Part shown: piece after piece, positions 23,154 through 31,714 of the stretch
How positions within the stretch are numbered: the stretch's first letter is position 1
Layout of the letters: every line of letters begins with the position of its first letter
Origin: Agaribacillus sp965228415
Lineage (GTDB): Bacteria > Bacteroidota > Bacteroidia > Cytophagales > Cyclobacteriaceae
Length of the DNA stretch: 64,000 nt
Direction: 5' to 3'
Assembly (NCBI GenBank): GCA_965228415.1
Contig: OZ245814.1
Span: 8,618,001 to 8,682,000, forward strand
Made by a program: the position numbers and the translations under genes
The notes under the pieces: model-generated
Told to the model about the DNA's origin: nothing
Seen by the model: only the letters and a program-made list of their open reading frames with translations
Databases searched by the model: none

Positions 23154-25094
23154 ATGAGGGCTAGTGTAGGCTTTTTTATCATTATTACCGGAATTATAGG
23201 AGAGGTTGGGGCTCAGACTAACCAGGTGGTTTATGAGTATGACAGTATTAAAATGGCTTCGTTGTATGCCAGATCGCGGGAACAGCGGATCAAAAATCCG
23301 GAGCTGTCACTGGAATTGGGGCAGGAATTCCTGGACATGGCCAAAAAATCTAAAAATAAAGCCAAAGAAGCCGTTGCTCTTGAAAACCTGGCCAGAATTT
23401 TTTTCAATATAGGCAGTTACAGTCGGACGCTGGAGTATTTTTTTGATGTGCTCCGTATTGCAGAAGAACAGGGAGATAGTTTCAACCAGGCGATCACCTT
23501 AAACAATATTGGCATTGTCTATGGAGAAAACGGTCAGCTGGAAAAGGCCCTGGAATATTATGGTAAATCTTTGGTGATAAAAGAGCAGATGGGCAACCAG
23601 GAAGCTATTGTCAATACCTTGAGCAACATTGGATTGATTTACGACGAACTGGGAGAATATGAAAAAGGCTTCGACAGCTATACCAAGGCTTTGAATATTG
23701 ACCGAAAAAGGCAATACGTCGACGGGATCTTTATTTCCTTAAATAATTTAGGGCAGAATTTTCTGAAAAGAGGCCTTTATGATTCCGCATTGATCTATTT
23801 TAAAGAATCCTGGAATCTTGGCGCCACGGTAGAAAACGATTATGATAAAGCCCATCTTTTAAACAACATGGCAGCCGCTTATCTGGGTAAAGGGAAATCT
23901 ACCGAGGCAGAAGAATTTTATCTCAGAGCCATTGCGTTGGCCGAAAAAATAAAGGCGCGATTGAGACTTCGTGAAAGTTATCTGGGGCTTTCCAAGGTAT
24001 ATGATGCCATGAGTGATTACGGAAAATCACTGGCATTCTATAAGCGCTACGAGTACCTGAAAGATTCATTGTTTAATGAGGAAAAGCTTCAGAAGATCAA
24101 TGAGATTGAAGCGGATTACAAGATCAAGAAGAAGGAGAGCGAAGTTAACCTCATTAAAAAAGAGTCGGAAATACAAGATCTGCGCCGCTCTCAAACGAGG
24201 CTGGTAGCCTATCTTTTGATTTCCTGCCTTTTTCTGTTTGGAACATTGATATTTGTCTTGTACAAAAGAAATCAATTTAAGATCAAGGCTAACAAGGACC
24301 TCGAATTAAAAAACAATGAAATACTGTCAAAAAACATCGATATCATGGATAGTATCGCCTATGCAAAATCTATCCAGGAGTCTTTTTTGCCCGATCCGAA
24401 GATTTTAAATAAATTTTTCACCAATTCCTTTATTTACTACAAAGCCAGGGATGTAATTAACGGTGACTTTTTTTGGATTGCAGACGAGGAGGATTACCTG
24501 ATTTTTGCGGTGGTAGATTGTACCGGTCATGGCGTGCCGGGAGCCCTGATCACCGTGATGGGTAATTCGTTGTTAAATGAGATTGTTAATGAGAAAAGGA
24601 TATTGTACCCGTCAGAAATTTTGACGGAGCTGAATTACCGGGTGTTGCATACCCTTAATCAGGAGAATTACCAGGGAAATAACAATGAAGGTATGGATGT
24701 GGCGATTGGCAGGTTTGACAAGGGCAGCATGAAGCTATCCTTTGCCGGAGCCAAAAGGCCATTGTATTATTTCAGAGATAATCATCTCCATATGATCAAA
24801 GGGGACTCACATTCTGTGGGAGGTACATTTTATGCGAAAGACAGGGATTACAAGGAACATGAAATTTATTTAAACAAAAATGATACTTTCTATGTTTTTA
24901 CCGATGGCTATGCAGATCAGTTCGGGGGTGAAAACAACAAAAAATTCCTTCCGGGCCGCTTTAAGGATCTGATATGCGAAATACAGGGCGATGATATGGA
25001 GAAACAACGCGAAATATTGGATAGAAAATTCAGGTATTGGAAAGGCGAAAGAGAACAAACCGACGATATACTTGTAATGGGGGTGTTGATTTAG
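23154..25094 (+). CDS. TPR-repeat membrane protein with SpoIIE-type phosphatase domain
   Basis: 646 residues. It has a signal peptide (to about residue 20), six or seven tetratricopeptide repeats in the periplasm (about 45-310), a coiled coil (about 310-345), one membrane helix (LVAYLLISCLFLFGTLIFVL), then a cytoplasmic PP2C/SpoIIE serine phosphatase domain (about 420-646). Metal-binding motifs VVDCTGHGVPGA and FYVFTDGYADQFGG are present. Such proteins usually act on an anti-sigma-factor antagonist, but no such partner is in the window. The GH15 gene starts 87 bp downstream in the same direction. The role is signalling; signal and target are unknown. Confidence 0.93.
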   Translation: MRASVGFFIIITGIIGEVGAQTNQVVYEYDSIKMASLYARSREQRIKNPELSLELGQEFLDMAKKSKNKAKEAVALENLARIFFNIGSYSRTLEYFFDVLRIAEEQGDSFNQAITLNNIGIVYGENGQLEKALEYYGKSLVIKEQMGNQEAIVNTLSNIGLIYDELGEYEKGFDSYTKALNIDRKRQYVDGIFISLNNLGQNFLKRGLYDSALIYFKESWNLGATVENDYDKAHLLNNMAAAYLGKGKSTEAEEFYLRAIALAEKIKARLRLRESYLGLSKVYDAMSDYGKSLAFYKRYEYLKDSLFNEEKLQKINEIEADYKIKKKESEVNLIKKESEIQDLRRSQTRLVAYLLISCLFLFGTLIFVLYKRNQFKIKANKDLELKNNEILSKNIDIMDSIAYAKSIQESFLPDPKILNKFFTNSFIYYKARDVINGDFFWIADEEDYLIFAVVDCTGHGVPGALITVMGNSLLNEIVNEKRILYPSEILTELNYRVLHTLNQENYQGNNNEGMDVAIGRFDKGSMKLSFAGAKRPLYYFRDNHLHMIKGDSHSVGGTFYAKDRDYKEHEIYLNKNDTFYVFTDGYADQFGGENNKKFLPGRFKDLICEIQGDDMEKQREILDRKFRYWKGEREQTDDILVMGVLI

Positions 25095-25181
25095 TCCGAT
25101 TAAATTTGTTAATTCGCGACCTAAACGTTTCTGAGTATCTGAACCCACATTTAAGTAGATTTCCTTTAAAAGTTTTATCGA

Positions 25182-26972
25182 ATGCAAAGACACACGTACG
25201 ACCTGGGAATAATTGGTAATTGTTCCTACAATGGATTGATAGATAAAAACGCTGTAATCAGGTGGCTTTGCTGGCCCAAATTTGATAGTAGCTTTATTTT
25301 TGGCAGTTTGCTTGATGAGGAAAAAGGCGGGCATTTTTCTATTTCCTGCAGCGATGAAAAGTATGAGTCTAATCAGTACTATGTGAAAAATACCAATGTC
25401 CTGTGCACGGAATTTACATCGGCCAACGGGGCCTTCAAGGTGACGGATTTTGCGCCGCGCTTTGAGCAATATGAGCGGAATTACAAACCCCTGATGCTAA
25501 TTCGCAAGCTTGAGCCACTAGATGGCACACCGAATGTAAAAATATCGTGTAAACCGGTAGGTGATTATGGCAATGTGATCCCGGAAGTAGACTATGGGAG
25601 CAGCCATTTGAGATATATTGGTATGGATAAACCGGTAAGGCTTTCTACAAATATTTCCCTGAATTACATTATGGAGGAAAAATCCTTCGTACTTAATGGC
25701 GCCAAATATTTGATATTGACGTGGGGTGTGCCGTTGGAAGGACCCATTGAAACTACCGCAGAAGACTTTTTGAGAAAAACGATTTCTTACTGGCAGCACT
25801 GGGTGCAATTATGTACCATTGAGAACTTCTATCAGGAGGAAGTAATACGGTCCGCCCTGACCTTGAAAATACACCAGTTTGAAGATACGGGCGCTATTAT
25901 CGCTTCGGCAACTACCAGCCTGCCGGAACATGACCAGTCCGGCAGAAACTGGGATTACCGCTATTGCTGGATGCGGGATTCGTTTTATACGCTGAAAGCG
26001 TTAAACCAAATCGGACACTTCGAAGAGATAAGGGTTTATTCAACCTATATTGAAAATCTGTCCAAGTCTAAAACCGACCGGTACAACCCGGTATATACAC
26101 TGATGGGAGATGAGGATTTTGTAGAGGAAATAATTCCCCTGAAGGGTTATCTGGGTAACCAGCCGGTAAGGGTAGGTAACCAGGCAAAAGAGCATATACA
26201 GAATGACGTTTATGGCCAGATTTTGGTTTCTTTGCTGCCAATTTACGCCGATGAAAGATATATCTATGAGGGAAATGTTAAAAGTACTCAGCTGATATAC
26301 AATCTTTTAGATGCCATAGACAAAACGATGGATGAACCGGATGCGGGGTTGTGGGAATTCAGAAATAAAAGTCAAAAACACTGCTATACCTTTTTATTTC
26401 ACTGGGCCGGTGCCGGTGCTGCGGAGAAAATAGCCAAGAGAATTAACGACCCGAAAATGCTTGAGAAGGCAGTGCAGCTAAAAGAGCAAGCCAGCAAGCA
26501 AATTGAAAAATGCTACGATCCGGAATTAAAAGCTTATACGCAGGCCATTGGCACAAAAAATATGGATGCGAGCCTGCTGCAGCTTATTACCATGAACTAT
26601 CTGGATCCCAGATCCGAGAAGGCGGCGCTCCATCTTAAAAAGTTAGAGAAAGAACTTAAAACACCTGAAGGGTTATTTTTCCGATACAAACATGAAGATG
26701 ACTTTGGCGCGCCGGAGAATACATTTTTGGTGTGTTCATTTTGGTACGTAGAGGCCCTGGCTTGTGTAAACCGAGTAGATGAAGCGCAGAAGACCTTCCG
26801 CACGCTGCTTAACTATGCTAATCACCTCGGCCTGCTGAGCGAGGACGTCCATGCAAAATCAGGTAGCCAATGGGGTAATTTCCCTCAAACCTACAGTCAC
26901 GTGGGTGTCATGAACGCCGCTGCCAGGATTTCAAGAAAACTGGATTTGCCCAATTTCGTGAATGGTATTTAA
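25182..26972 (+). CDS. GH15 glycosidase, trehalase/glucoamylase-like
   Basis: 596 residues with no signal peptide, so cytoplasmic. It has an N-terminal beta-sandwich (about 1-200, opening with YDLGIIGNCSYNGLIDKNAV) and a C-terminal alpha/alpha barrel with the family stretch GRNWDYRYCWMRDSFYTLKA and the end GSQWGNFPQTYSHVGVMNAA. It resembles the GH15 group that includes mycobacterial trehalase rather than secreted glucoamylase. The neighbouring, convergent OtsA-OtsB gene makes trehalose, so trehalose breakdown is the likely job. That assignment is by context. Confidence 0.93.
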   Translation: MQRHTYDLGIIGNCSYNGLIDKNAVIRWLCWPKFDSSFIFGSLLDEEKGGHFSISCSDEKYESNQYYVKNTNVLCTEFTSANGAFKVTDFAPRFEQYERNYKPLMLIRKLEPLDGTPNVKISCKPVGDYGNVIPEVDYGSSHLRYIGMDKPVRLSTNISLNYIMEEKSFVLNGAKYLILTWGVPLEGPIETTAEDFLRKTISYWQHWVQLCTIENFYQEEVIRSALTLKIHQFEDTGAIIASATTSLPEHDQSGRNWDYRYCWMRDSFYTLKALNQIGHFEEIRVYSTYIENLSKSKTDRYNPVYTLMGDEDFVEEIIPLKGYLGNQPVRVGNQAKEHIQNDVYGQILVSLLPIYADERYIYEGNVKSTQLIYNLLDAIDKTMDEPDAGLWEFRNKSQKHCYTFLFHWAGAGAAEKIAKRINDPKMLEKAVQLKEQASKQIEKCYDPELKAYTQAIGTKNMDASLLQLITMNYLDPRSEKAALHLKKLEKELKTPEGLFFRYKHEDDFGAPENTFLVCSFWYVEALACVNRVDEAQKTFRTLLNYANHLGLLSEDVHAKSGSQWGNFPQTYSHVGVMNAAARISRKLDLPNFVNGI

Positions 26973-27050
26973 ACCTCATTCCCGATACCACGGGTTTCAG
27001 ACCGCCGGGGTCCATCTGCTAAATAGAAAATACCCTTAACCCTATTGGGC

Positions 27051-29234
27051 CTACAAGGTGGTCATTTTTGATATAAGTGCCTGTACGTTCTTTACAGTGT
27101 CAATGTTATACCTCGCTGAAGTGGTGGTGAAGCCTACCTTTAAAGTATAGGCGTCCCCGGGTAGTGCCTTGAAAGTGTCTTCGTCCGTGTAGTCGTCGCC
27201 AACAGCCATGATAAAGCTCCAATCATCTTTATCAAGCCATGTTTTGGCAGCCAATCCTTTGTTTACCTTATTGTCTTTTACCTCCAGGACCTTATTGCCT
27301 TCCATGAGTTGCAGATTGGTTCCCGAGATTCTCAGATTAAGCTTTTCCATTAATTCATGCTTACGGATCTCTGCCAAACCCGGATCAAGCTTTCTGTAAT
27401 GCCATGCTATTGAATAACTTTTTTCCTCAATAAATGATCCCGGTGTTCTGTCAACGATTCTTTCCAGAAATTCTCGAATACCGGATTTCCAGTTATCTCT
27501 AAGGTCGTTCATCTTACACCAATCGCCATTAATGTCTTTTTGCCAGGCACCGTGTTCGGCAATCAGGTGTAAAGGTAAATGATCAAACCACGAGCCGAGG
27601 GTATTTTTGTCGCGGCCGCTAATGATGACCACCTTATTTCTCTCATCATCGCACAGTTTTTGCAAATCTGCCAGCAATTCCTCTGAGGGGCGGGCCTTCA
27701 TAGGATCATTTTTGAATCCCACCAGGGTGCCGTCATAGTCCAGAAAAATTAACCTTTTGGTAGATTTTTTATAGTCATTTAAAAGCCGATCCTCCGTATC
27801 TTCGTCGAATTGCTTTTCAAGGAGTTTGTCTGATTGCTTTCTCAATTCTTGTAATCTTGTTAAGAAACTATTAGCCCAACTATTTATATTGTTGCGCCGG
27901 ATGATTTTCTGCATCCTTTTATTACGTGTTTTTTGCTCTTCCTCCGGCATATTAATGGCCTTATGCAAGGCTTCTACAATGCTGGCTGTACTGTTTGGGT
28001 TGACCTGCAATGCACTCGTAAGTTCTTTAGCGGAGCCGGCCATTTCACTCAATATCAGTACACCTTTGCCATCTGTCTTGGTGGCAATATATTCTTTGGA
28101 AACCAGATTCATGCCATCGCGATAGGGTGTTACCAATGCGATCGGTGAAATGTGATACCAGGCAATTAATCTGGAAAACCGGAATGATCGATAATAATAG
28201 TGAATAGGGGTCCAGTTTGATGTGCCCCATTTTCCGTTGATTTTACCGACCTCCAGGTCTATTTCATCCTTCAGGCTCTGATACTGGGGAACGGTAGATC
28301 GCGACGGCACCAAAATGATCACCAGCGTAAGTTTCCGTTTGTATTCGGGATACCATTCCAGGAAGCGGTCAAAAGCCTTCAGGCGCTTTGGGAGGGCCTT
28401 GGAATAATCCAGCCTGTCGATGGCCAATACCACCTTTTCTCCTTTGCGGATGGTTTTTTTGTAGCGCTCTATTTCTTTTTGAGTTTCTGCATCATTAACA
28501 GCCTCAGCGAATTTATCATAGTCAATACCCATCGGTAAACTATCCACATCCACAATTCTGTCATTAAGCATAATGCGGCCAAGAAAATGATGGCTCAGGT
28601 CCAGTATTCTGCTTGCCGCACTAAGAAAGTGCCGGACATAGTCGTAGGTATGAAATCCCACCAGGTCAGCTCCCAATACACCCTCCAGGATCTCACTACG
28701 CCAGGGTAACGTTCTGAAAAGTTCATAAGATGGAAAAGGAATATGCAAAAAGAACCCAATGGAGGCTTTGCGGTATTCTTCTCGGATAAGTTTTGGGATG
28801 AGCATTAAATGATAATCCTGTACCCAAAATATGTCATCTGGCCTGGCGATTTTAAATAGCTTTTCTGCAAATATCATGTTGACTTCCTTGTAGGCCAGCC
28901 AGTAGCTGGTCATATACATGGTATACTGCTGAAAATAATGAAACAACGGCCACAATGTTTCGTTGCTAAAACCCTGGTAATACTTGTCGTACTTATCCTG
29001 CGACAAAAAGACCGGATACATTTTCAGGTCTTTTAATTTGCCGGTAATTTTTTCCTGTAATGCAATGTCATTGGTAATAATACCCGGCCAGCCCAACCAG
29101 ATTATTTCCTTATCCGAGTTCAGGGATTTCAAACCTGTAGCCAGACCTCCTGCGCTAGGTTTCAAATCGATGTCACCTTCATTTTCAGTAATTGAAACCG
29201 GCAACCGGTTAGAAATAATTATTATTCTCGACAT
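27051..29234 (-). CDS. Bifunctional trehalose-6-phosphate synthase/phosphatase (OtsA-OtsB fusion)
   Basis: 727 residues, two enzymes in one chain. The first part (about 1-465) is a GT20 synthase making trehalose 6-phosphate from UDP-glucose and glucose 6-phosphate, with IIISNRLPVSI at the start, WVQDYHLMLIPKLIR, and TPYRDGMNLVSKEYIA. The second (about 490-727) is a HAD phosphatase with the nucleophile Asp499 in DYDGTLVGF, VIISGRD and VGDDYTDEDTF. It makes the compatible solute trehalose. It faces the GH15 gene, with 78 bp between the stops. The fused form is common in Bacteroidota. Confidence 0.97.
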   Translation of the reverse strand: MSRIIIISNRLPVSITENEGDIDLKPSAGGLATGLKSLNSDKEIIWLGWPGIITNDIALQEKITGKLKDLKMYPVFLSQDKYDKYYQGFSNETLWPLFHYFQQYTMYMTSYWLAYKEVNMIFAEKLFKIARPDDIFWVQDYHLMLIPKLIREEYRKASIGFFLHIPFPSYELFRTLPWRSEILEGVLGADLVGFHTYDYVRHFLSAASRILDLSHHFLGRIMLNDRIVDVDSLPMGIDYDKFAEAVNDAETQKEIERYKKTIRKGEKVVLAIDRLDYSKALPKRLKAFDRFLEWYPEYKRKLTLVIILVPSRSTVPQYQSLKDEIDLEVGKINGKWGTSNWTPIHYYYRSFRFSRLIAWYHISPIALVTPYRDGMNLVSKEYIATKTDGKGVLILSEMAGSAKELTSALQVNPNSTASIVEALHKAINMPEEEQKTRNKRMQKIIRRNNINSWANSFLTRLQELRKQSDKLLEKQFDEDTEDRLLNDYKKSTKRLIFLDYDGTLVGFKNDPMKARPSEELLADLQKLCDDERNKVVIISGRDKNTLGSWFDHLPLHLIAEHGAWQKDINGDWCKMNDLRDNWKSGIREFLERIVDRTPGSFIEEKSYSIAWHYRKLDPGLAEIRKHELMEKLNLRISGTNLQLMEGNKVLEVKDNKVNKGLAAKTWLDKDDWSFIMAVGDDYTDEDTFKALPGDAYTLKVGFTTTSARYNIDTVKNVQALISKMTTL

Positions 29235-29277
29235 TAATTAAGTTTTAAACTCCTGGCCCGTCCTTCCCTAGTTTATT

Positions 29278-30336
29278 ATGTACAACTATCTTTTAGTTAA
29301 CCTGTCTGTTGAATTGTTAATAAAAAATAGTATTTTGGCGGTTTTTAATTCCTTTAGTTTGTCCGACCCCCAATATAATACAAAAAGTTTAAAAACGAAG
29401 GCCTGGTTTGTAATAGTAAACCCTACCGCTGCAGGAGGCAAGGGCAAAAATATATGGCCCAGGATTAAAAAGGAATTAATTATTCAAAAAATTGAATTTA
29501 ATTTTTGCTTTTCGGAATATGCGCAGCATACTATTTTATTAGCTAAAAATGCAGTAAATAAGGGGTGTCGAAAGCTATTGGGCGTTGGCGGAGATGGTAC
29601 GCTTAACGAGATGGTCAACGGTATATTTCAAAATGAAGAAAACGTTGATAGCCAGGATATAACGGTGGCCTGTATCCCTGTGGGCACCGGTAATGACTGG
29701 ACCAGATCTCATGATATCAGCAATAGCTACCGGAAGGCTATTAATCACATTAAAAAAAACAGGGTCGTATTGCAGGATATTGGCAAGGTTAGTATGGCCA
29801 CTGAGCATGGAGGCCTGAGCCGTTATTACTATCTTAATATTGCGGGGATTGGTTTTAATGCCTCCGTTGTAAAAAACACGAAATTGATATCCGCGAAATT
29901 GTTCCAGACAAAATACAATTACCTGCTGGCGTTGGTGGTGTCTTTAATCGGTTATCAGGCGACGCCTGTGACTATGACTACCGATGATATGTTAAACAAA
30001 AAAAAGATATCGGCGTTTGCCATTAATATTGGTATTTGCCGATACAATGGCGGAGGTATGATGATTGTACCTCATGCCAGGTATGACGATGGGCTGTTAT
30101 CGCTGACGGTGATAAAAAAAATCAACCGGCTGAAGGTAATCAGGAACTTTTTTAGGCTTTTTGATGGTAGTTTTATCGGGGAAAAAGAAGTTGAAACCCT
30201 AAACGCACCAAAAGTAACTATCTCCGCCGATAGCCCGGTAGGGGTTGAAATGGATGGTGAGCTTGCGGGTGAATCGAAATTAATTACATTTGAAAATTTA
30301 GGAAAGAAATTAGGTGTTGTAACGGGCAATATTTAG
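29278..30336 (+). CDS. Diacylglycerol/lipid kinase (YegS/DagK-like)
   Basis: 352 residues of the DAGK catalytic family. The core begins with AWFVIVNPTAAGGKG and has the ATP-binding loop GVGGDGTLNEMVNG (near residue 102) and IPVGTGNDWTRS. The first 40 or so residues precede the family fold and include no better in-frame ATG, so the true start may be a downstream TTG or GTG. It phosphorylates a lipid or sphingoid substrate at the membrane. A DEAD-box helicase gene follows 29 bp later in the same direction, so they may be co-transcribed. Confidence 0.92.
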   Translation: MYNYLLVNLSVELLIKNSILAVFNSFSLSDPQYNTKSLKTKAWFVIVNPTAAGGKGKNIWPRIKKELIIQKIEFNFCFSEYAQHTILLAKNAVNKGCRKLLGVGGDGTLNEMVNGIFQNEENVDSQDITVACIPVGTGNDWTRSHDISNSYRKAINHIKKNRVVLQDIGKVSMATEHGGLSRYYYLNIAGIGFNASVVKNTKLISAKLFQTKYNYLLALVVSLIGYQATPVTMTTDDMLNKKKISAFAINIGICRYNGGGMMIVPHARYDDGLLSLTVIKKINRLKVIRNFFRLFDGSFIGEKEVETLNAPKVTISADSPVGVEMDGELAGESKLITFENLGKKLGVVTGNI

Positions 30337-30365
30337 TTTATTTGTAAAAAGTAATAAGACAAACA

Positions 30366-31577
30366 TTGGATTTTAAAGATTTTAATTTTAGTAAGCAACT
30401 GGTAGAAGGGTTGTCAGCCATGGGGTTTAAAAAGCCAACCCCAATTCAAGAGCAGGCCATTCCGGCCATCATTGACGGAAAAGATCTGATAGCCTGCGCC
30501 CAAACAGGTACAGGAAAAACCGCTGCGTTTTTGCTGCCGGTTATGGATGATATTATCAAAAGTTCCGGGGACAATATTAGCACGCTCATTATAGTTCCTA
30601 CCCGCGAGTTGGCTGTTCAGATCGATCAGCAACTACAGGGGTTTTCATACTTCACGCCAATTAGCTCCCTGGCAGTATACGGTGGTGGAGATGGCAATAC
30701 TTTTAACCGGGAAAAGGTGGCTTTGACAGAAGGTGCCGACATCATTATTGCCACACCGGGAAGAATTATTACCCACCTTAACCTCGGGTATGTCAATTTT
30801 GGCGACCTGCGACACCTGATCCTGGATGAGGCTGATAGAATGCTCGACATGGGCTTTTTTGACGATTTGATGAAGATTGTTCGGCAGCTTCCTGAAAAAA
30901 GGCAAACTTTATTGTTTTCAGCCACGATGCCACCTAAAATCCGGCAACTGGCCGAAAAGATCCTGCAAGATCCTTTTCGCATCGATATCGCTATTTCCAA
31001 GCCGGCAGAGGGCTTGTTCCACGCCGCCTTTTCCGTATATGATACGCAAAAATTAGACCTGGTTAGTCATCTGATTTCGGCAAAGCCATTGCCCAGTATT
31101 ATTATATTCTGTTCTACAAAGCTCAATGTAAAACGTATTAACAAAAGCCTGAAAAAGCTCAAATTTAAATCAGAGGAAATTCATTCTGATCTGGAACAGG
31201 AAGAAAGAGAGGACGTTTTACGACGGTTTAGAAACCGGGAATTGCAGATATTGGTGGCTACCGATATTTTGTCCAGGGGTATTGACATAGAAAATATCAG
31301 CCTTATCATCAACTACGACGTGCCGCCTGATGCAGAGGATTATATCCATAGAATCGGACGAACCGCCAGAGCGGAAACTACCGGTGTTGCCTTCACATTT
31401 ATCAATGAAAGTGAGCAATATAAGTTTAAAAGGATTGAAAATCTCATTGGCCACGAAATCAGGAAGGTAAAACTACCGGCAAGTATAGGAGAAGGGCCGG
31501 CATATAATCCCAATCGTAAGAGTGGGGGTAAAGGGGGGAAAAAAAGATATTACAAAAGGAAAAAGAGAACAAAATAA
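30366..31577 (+). CDS. DEAD-box RNA helicase
   Basis: 403 residues. Motifs in order are the Q-motif (GFKKPTPIQEQAIP), Walker A AQTGTGKT (near 45), PTRELAVQ, TPGRIITHL, LDEADRMLDMG (near 153), SAT, and the C-terminal ATDILSRGIDIE and YIHRIGRTARAE. A basic tail (KSGGKGGKKRYYKRKKRTK) probably binds RNA. The start is TTG at 30366, and no ATG is available before the Q-motif other than internal Met residues. This family remodels rRNA and mRNA, often at low temperature. DagK is 29 bp upstream. Confidence 0.95.
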   Translation: MDFKDFNFSKQLVEGLSAMGFKKPTPIQEQAIPAIIDGKDLIACAQTGTGKTAAFLLPVMDDIIKSSGDNISTLIIVPTRELAVQIDQQLQGFSYFTPISSLAVYGGGDGNTFNREKVALTEGADIIIATPGRIITHLNLGYVNFGDLRHLILDEADRMLDMGFFDDLMKIVRQLPEKRQTLLFSATMPPKIRQLAEKILQDPFRIDIAISKPAEGLFHAAFSVYDTQKLDLVSHLISAKPLPSIIIFCSTKLNVKRINKSLKKLKFKSEEIHSDLEQEEREDVLRRFRNRELQILVATDILSRGIDIENISLIINYDVPPDAEDYIHRIGRTARAETTGVAFTFINESEQYKFKRIENLIGHEIRKVKLPASIGEGPAYNPNRKSGGKGGKKRYYKRKKRTK

Positions 31578-31673
31578 TTAACACTTCGCCTTGAATATTT
31601 ACCACAGGCAAAATGCCAACGTCTGACCTCAAAAGGCCATTTTACCCATTTCCATTATTCGACAAGCATTTTA

Positions 31674-31704
31674 TGACAGGAGCTCCTGAAAATGGCTCCT
31701 GTCA
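31674..31704. terminator. Bidirectional hairpin between convergent genes
   Basis: A perfect 10-bp inverted repeat, TGACAGGAGC (31674-31683) and GCTCCTGTCA (31695-31704), with an 11-base loop. It lies between the helicase stop (31577) and the stop of the fusion gene (31715). No strong T-tract follows, so termination may be factor-dependent or weak. Confidence 0.5.
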
Positions 31705-31714
31705 GTGATTACAT

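Noticed and set aside
24870..25469. 199-codon open frame on the minus strand
   Set aside because: It spans the end of the phosphatase gene and the start of the GH15 gene, both firmly identified on the plus strand.
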